DNA of 64,000 nt, taken from positions 16,031-80,030 of the forward strand of contig DASUEU010000056.1 in the NCBI GenBank assembly GCA_036274895.1, given 5' to 3'. The notes under the pieces are model-generated. The model saw only the letters and a list, made by a program, of their open reading frames with translations. It was not told the origin of the DNA and ran no database searches. Positions 61,223-64,000 of the stretch are shown piece after piece; within the stretch, counting starts at the first letter, position 1; each line of letters begins with the position of its first letter. The DNA is from CALMKX01 sp036274895. Lineage in GTDB: Bacteria; Acidobacteriota; Thermoanaerobaculia; Multivoradales; SZUA-115. The translations under genes were made by a program, and so were the position numbers.

Positions 61223-62436
61223 GGCCCGCCCCCACTCGCCGCCTGGCGCCGCTGGACCTCGGCGAACGCCTCACGGAGCTTGGCGACGGCCACGGCTTTC
61301 TGTTCGGGGGTGAGGATGATCTGGCGCGAGAGCACCACGGCCATGGTGCCGCTGGGCTCGCGCAGGAAGTCGTCGATGGTGCGCCCGAAGCGCTTCTGCA
61401 CGTCCTCGACCGCGGTTGAGAGGTCCGGGCCAATCTGGGCCGGGGCCTTGACCCCGAAGACCTCGATCGAGTGGCAGACGAAGCAGCCGGTCTTGACGAA
61501 CCAGGCGCCCGGTCCGCTCTCCATCTGGGCCTCGACGGCGGCTTCCTCGGCCGATCGCGGGTCGGTGCGCGGCGCCCCGGCCAGGTAAGCGGCCGGCAGG
61601 TCCCGCTTCTTCCAGGACAGCACCAGCATCGACAGGGCCTGGGCCTCGCGGGTGGTCAAGTGGAAGTTCGGCATCACCGTCTCGGCGACCAGGGCCCGTG
61701 GGTCCTTCAAGTGGGCGACGTGCCAGGCGAAGGCGGTCCGCTGGCCCGAGAGTCGGGTCATGTCATATTGCTCGGGGGCCTTGTCCCCCACCTCGGTCAA
61801 GTCCGGCCCGATGGTGCCGCCCCGGCCGTTGATCACGTGGCAGGCCCGGCAACCCTTGTCGGCCAGCAGCTGCTTGGCGAGCGAGATCTCCGGCATGCCG
61901 GCGGTCTCGCGGTCGTAGCGATGGCAGGCGTTGCAGTTCATCTCGATCAGGGCACCCTTGTCCCCGGCCAGGGAGTAGGCCTCACCGAGAGGCCGGCCCA
62001 GCAGGGGCTCCTCCCAGTGGGCCACCTGGCCGTGGGCGGCATCGGTGTCGATCGCCCAACCCTGGCCGCCATGGCACGCGCTGCAACCGAACGTCTCCAC
62101 TGGGTGATGGGCCAGGGGGCCGGGGGGGTGGGTGCGCCACGGCTCCTCGGCGCTCTCGAAGCCCTTCCAGGAGACGGCCTGGTGGCAGGTGATGCAGCGG
62201 TCGGCTCGGCCGAGCTCCGCCACCCAGTGCTGCTGGATCCCGCTGGGGATGGTGCGGGCCTTCTCCTCCCCGAGCTTCTCCGCCACCATGCGGCGGAACT
62301 CGAACTGGTAGTAGCGCCAGTCGTGCTGGCGGTCGCTCCAGGCGAAGAGGACCGTGCCGATCACCAGGGCCACGCCCACCAGAGCGAGCACCGGACGATC
62401 GATCTTGGGATAGGGCGAGCTCGTGCGCTTCTCCAT
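61219..62436 (-). CDS. Membrane-anchored pentahaem cytochrome c
   Basis: A 405-residue protein: one N-terminal transmembrane anchor (LALVGVALVIGTVLFAW) and five CxxCH haem sites (CITCH, CSACH, CNACH, CRACH, CFVCH). Spacing suggests two or three domains. It directly follows the cytochrome b gene (1-nt gap) and probably replaces cytochrome c1 as the electron outlet of a Rieske/cytb complex. Confidence 0.88.
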   Translation of the reverse strand: MEKRTSSPYPKIDRPVLALVGVALVIGTVLFAWSDRQHDWRYYQFEFRRMVAEKLGEEKARTIPSGIQQHWVAELGRADRCITCHQAVSWKGFESAEEPWRTHPPGPLAHHPVETFGCSACHGGQGWAIDTDAAHGQVAHWEEPLLGRPLGEAYSLAGDKGALIEMNCNACHRYDRETAGMPEISLAKQLLADKGCRACHVINGRGGTIGPDLTEVGDKAPEQYDMTRLSGQRTAFAWHVAHLKDPRALVAETVMPNFHLTTREAQALSMLVLSWKKRDLPAAYLAGAPRTDPRSAEEAAVEAQMESGPGAWFVKTGCFVCHSIEVFGVKAPAQIGPDLSTAVEDVQKRFGRTIDDFLREPSGTMAVVLSRQIILTPEQKAVAVAKLREAFAEVQRRQAASGGGP

Positions 62437-62437
62437 C

Positions 62438-63781
62438 TCAGATCCTCCCGGGGATCTCCGGCCAGGCTTCCCAGGGCCAGAAGAATTGCCAGTAGGGGCC
62501 GCGGCAGAAGGTGCCGATCACGGTGAGCACCAGGATCGCTAGGCAGACCCCCAGGAACACCCAGTTCTGCAGCCGCCGGCTGCGCGGCAGCCAGAGGCCG
62601 GCGGTGTCGGCCGGGCTCTTGTCCAGCCAGGGCCAGAAGGTCAAGGCCAGGATCAGCAGGCCGGGCAGGAGCACCCCGCCCAGGAAGGCGCCGTTGACCG
62701 TGAACGAGCCGATGTGGAGGGTGGTGTCGGTGACCACCTCTTGCAGCCAGAGGAAGTACCAGGGGGCCTTGGCCGGGTTGGGGGTGACCAGGGCGTTGGC
62801 CGGCTCTTCGAGCGGCGAGCGGATCAACACCGCCAGGATGCCGACCACGGCGATCGTGGCGAGCACCACGATGGCCGTGCGCCGCACCAGGTCCGGCACT
62901 GAGTTGACGGTGCGGTCCGGGGCCTCGACCGAGCTGGCCCTCACGGTCGGCGCCTGGCCGCGGGCGAGGCCAAGTAAGGTGTAGGTCTTGCGCGGTCCCG
63001 GCGGGGTGCCAGCCTTTTCGGGCAGCAGGCTTTCGCGGTCGGCGCGGGCGAGGCCGCCGTCCTTCCTCACCCGCCACATGTGGTAGAGGAACAGCACCCC
63101 CAGCAGGCCCGGCAGGGCGATGCAGTGCAGCACGTAGAAGCGGATCAGCGTCGGCTGCTCGATGGTACGGCCGCCCAGCAGCAACTCGCGGATGTCGCTG
63201 CCGACCCAAGGGATCGACGAAGCGATGTTGGTGCCCACGGTCACCGCCCAGTAGGCGAGCTGGTCCCAGGGCAAGAGGTAGCCGGTGAAGGAGAGGAAGA
63301 GGGTCAAGAGCAGCATCGCCACCCCGAAGACCCAGTTCCACTGTCGCCGCTGGCCCCGGCCGATGCCGTTCTTGTAGGCCCCGGTCAGGAACACCCGGCC
63401 GAGGTGCAGCACCACCGCCACCACCATCAGGTGGGCCGACAGGCGATGCACCGAGCGGATCCACGAGCCGAAGGCCACCACGTACTCGATGTCCTTGACC
63501 GAGGCATACGCCCGCTCCACCGAGGGCACGTAGAGGAAGAGCAGCGGCATGCCCGAGAGCACCAGCAGCAGCAGCAGGGCCGCCGAGACGGTGCCCAGCC
63601 AGAAGGAGTAGCTCCAGGCCATCGAGGCCTTGGTGACCTTGGCCGGGAACCAGTGGAGGAGGAAGTTCGAGACCACGGCGTCCCCTGCCTCGCGATCGGA
63701 GACCGGGCGGACGCTCCAGAGCCGGCGGGGGTGCACGCCGGGGGCCGAAGGCTTCGCAGGAGCGGTCACGGGCTCGCTCAC
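62438..63781 (-). CDS. Cytochrome b of a Rieske/cytb complex
   Basis: A 447-residue protein with about eight transmembrane segments. The haem-binding His pairs are in SVHRLSAHLMVVAVVLH (near 115 and 129) and LHCIALPGLLGVLFLYH. The quinol-site PEWY-like region is APWYFLWLQEV. The C-terminal third (LLPGLLILALTFWPWLDKSP) corresponds to subunit IV, so the two-part b6/IV is fused. It overlaps the Rieske gene by 4 bp. Confidence 0.9.
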   Translation of the reverse strand: MSEPVTAPAKPSAPGVHPRRLWSVRPVSDREAGDAVVSNFLLHWFPAKVTKASMAWSYSFWLGTVSAALLLLLVLSGMPLLFLYVPSVERAYASVKDIEYVVAFGSWIRSVHRLSAHLMVVAVVLHLGRVFLTGAYKNGIGRGQRRQWNWVFGVAMLLLTLFLSFTGYLLPWDQLAYWAVTVGTNIASSIPWVGSDIRELLLGGRTIEQPTLIRFYVLHCIALPGLLGVLFLYHMWRVRKDGGLARADRESLLPEKAGTPPGPRKTYTLLGLARGQAPTVRASSVEAPDRTVNSVPDLVRRTAIVVLATIAVVGILAVLIRSPLEEPANALVTPNPAKAPWYFLWLQEVVTDTTLHIGSFTVNGAFLGGVLLPGLLILALTFWPWLDKSPADTAGLWLPRSRRLQNWVFLGVCLAILVLTVIGTFCRGPYWQFFWPWEAWPEIPGRI

Positions 63782-64000
63782 GCGACCGTCAAGCGGAAGC
63801 TGCGCTCGACCTCCTGGGCGAGGTCCACCACGAGCTGGCCGTCGTCCGGGGAGACGGCGAGGTGGTACCAGGAGAGAGGCCGCGGGGCGGGCCCGGACAC
63901 CGTGTTCCCGTCGCCCGTGTACCGCGAGCCGTGGCAGGGGCAGTGGAAGCGGTGGGTGATCCGGAGCGGCGAGCCCGCGACCTGCATGGTCTCGGGGGTG
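63778..64000 (-). CDS. Rieske iron-sulfur protein, partial
   Basis: Only the C-terminal 73 or so residues are in the window; the 5' end lies beyond it. The second [2Fe-2S] ligand motif is present as CPCHGSRY, followed by the proline loop region GPAPRPLSWYHLAV. The first CxH motif is outside the window. It completes the quinol oxidising complex with the cytochrome b and c genes. Confidence 0.85.
   Translation of the reverse strand, partial: TPETMQVAGSPLRITHRFHCPCHGSRYTGDGNTVSGPAPRPLSWYHLAVSPDDGQLVVDLAQEVERSFRLTVA

Overview
The window is a very GC-rich bacterial chromosome segment; most third codon positions are G or C. It carries many Sec-exported proteins and lipoproteins, secreted peptidases, an outer-membrane beta-barrel, multihaem cytochromes c, a clade II (Sec-type) nitrous oxide reductase cluster and many dispersed palindromic repeats. 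This suits an Acidobacteriota lineage such as Thermoanaerobaculia, with Myxococcota or Gemmatimonadota as alternatives. No rRNA or other marker gene is present, so the assignment is an inference. I saw no tRNA, rRNA, CRISPR array or prophage.

Layout. 1-7.2 kb is accessory: a partial secreted protein, an IS630 copy with readable ends, a three-gene lipoprotein/trypsin-like operon, an MntA/HepT toxin-antitoxin pair, a methyltransferase, a hydrolase and a truncated acetyltransferase fragment. 7.5-13.2 kb holds a papain-like secreted protein with TSP3-like and acidic 15-residue repeats, a Gcw_chp-like beta-barrel and a modular subtilase. 13.5-19.1 kb is a GntR(YtrA)-ABC transporter-S9 peptidase operon with a readable promoter and operator. 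19.2-28.7 kb carries a serine hydrolase, an AsmA-like protein, a secreted Cys-containing protein and two M14 carboxypeptidase paralogues, one lacking its metal ligands.

28.7-40.5 kb is a defence-like island. On the minus strand a five-gene, tightly coupled operon reads trypco2, trypsin-like protease, MoxR ATPase, a 1235-residue protein with two FGE-sulfatase (C-type-lectin-fold) domains, and a further FGE protein. Downstream of it lie two Cys-rich genes; upstream, an IS1182-family element truncates a type IIG-like restriction-methylation gene. The most unusual signal is in the FGE domains. Three 123-bp segments at their C-terminal ends differ almost only at first and second codon positions of NNC-type codons, whereas the domain bodies differ almost only at synonymous sites. 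That is what copying from a shared template with adenine mutagenesis by a diversity-generating retroelement (DGR) would leave. No reverse transcriptase or template repeat is in the window, so the DGR would have to act from elsewhere.

40.7-52.6 kb holds an RDD protein, a BlaI/BlaR1-like pair with a BlaI-type operator, a DUF1579-SRPBCC pair, a methyltransferase, a haem-binding lipoprotein, and a sulfate ABC transporter (its ATPase fused to a universal-stress-protein domain) followed by a two-component system. 52.6-64 kb holds nosZ-B-D-F-L-Y on the minus strand with a Crp/Fnr-type palindrome upstream of nosZ, an OmpA lipoprotein, a Phd/VapC pair and the start of a Rieske/cytochrome b/pentahaem cytochrome c operon that could feed electrons to NosZ.
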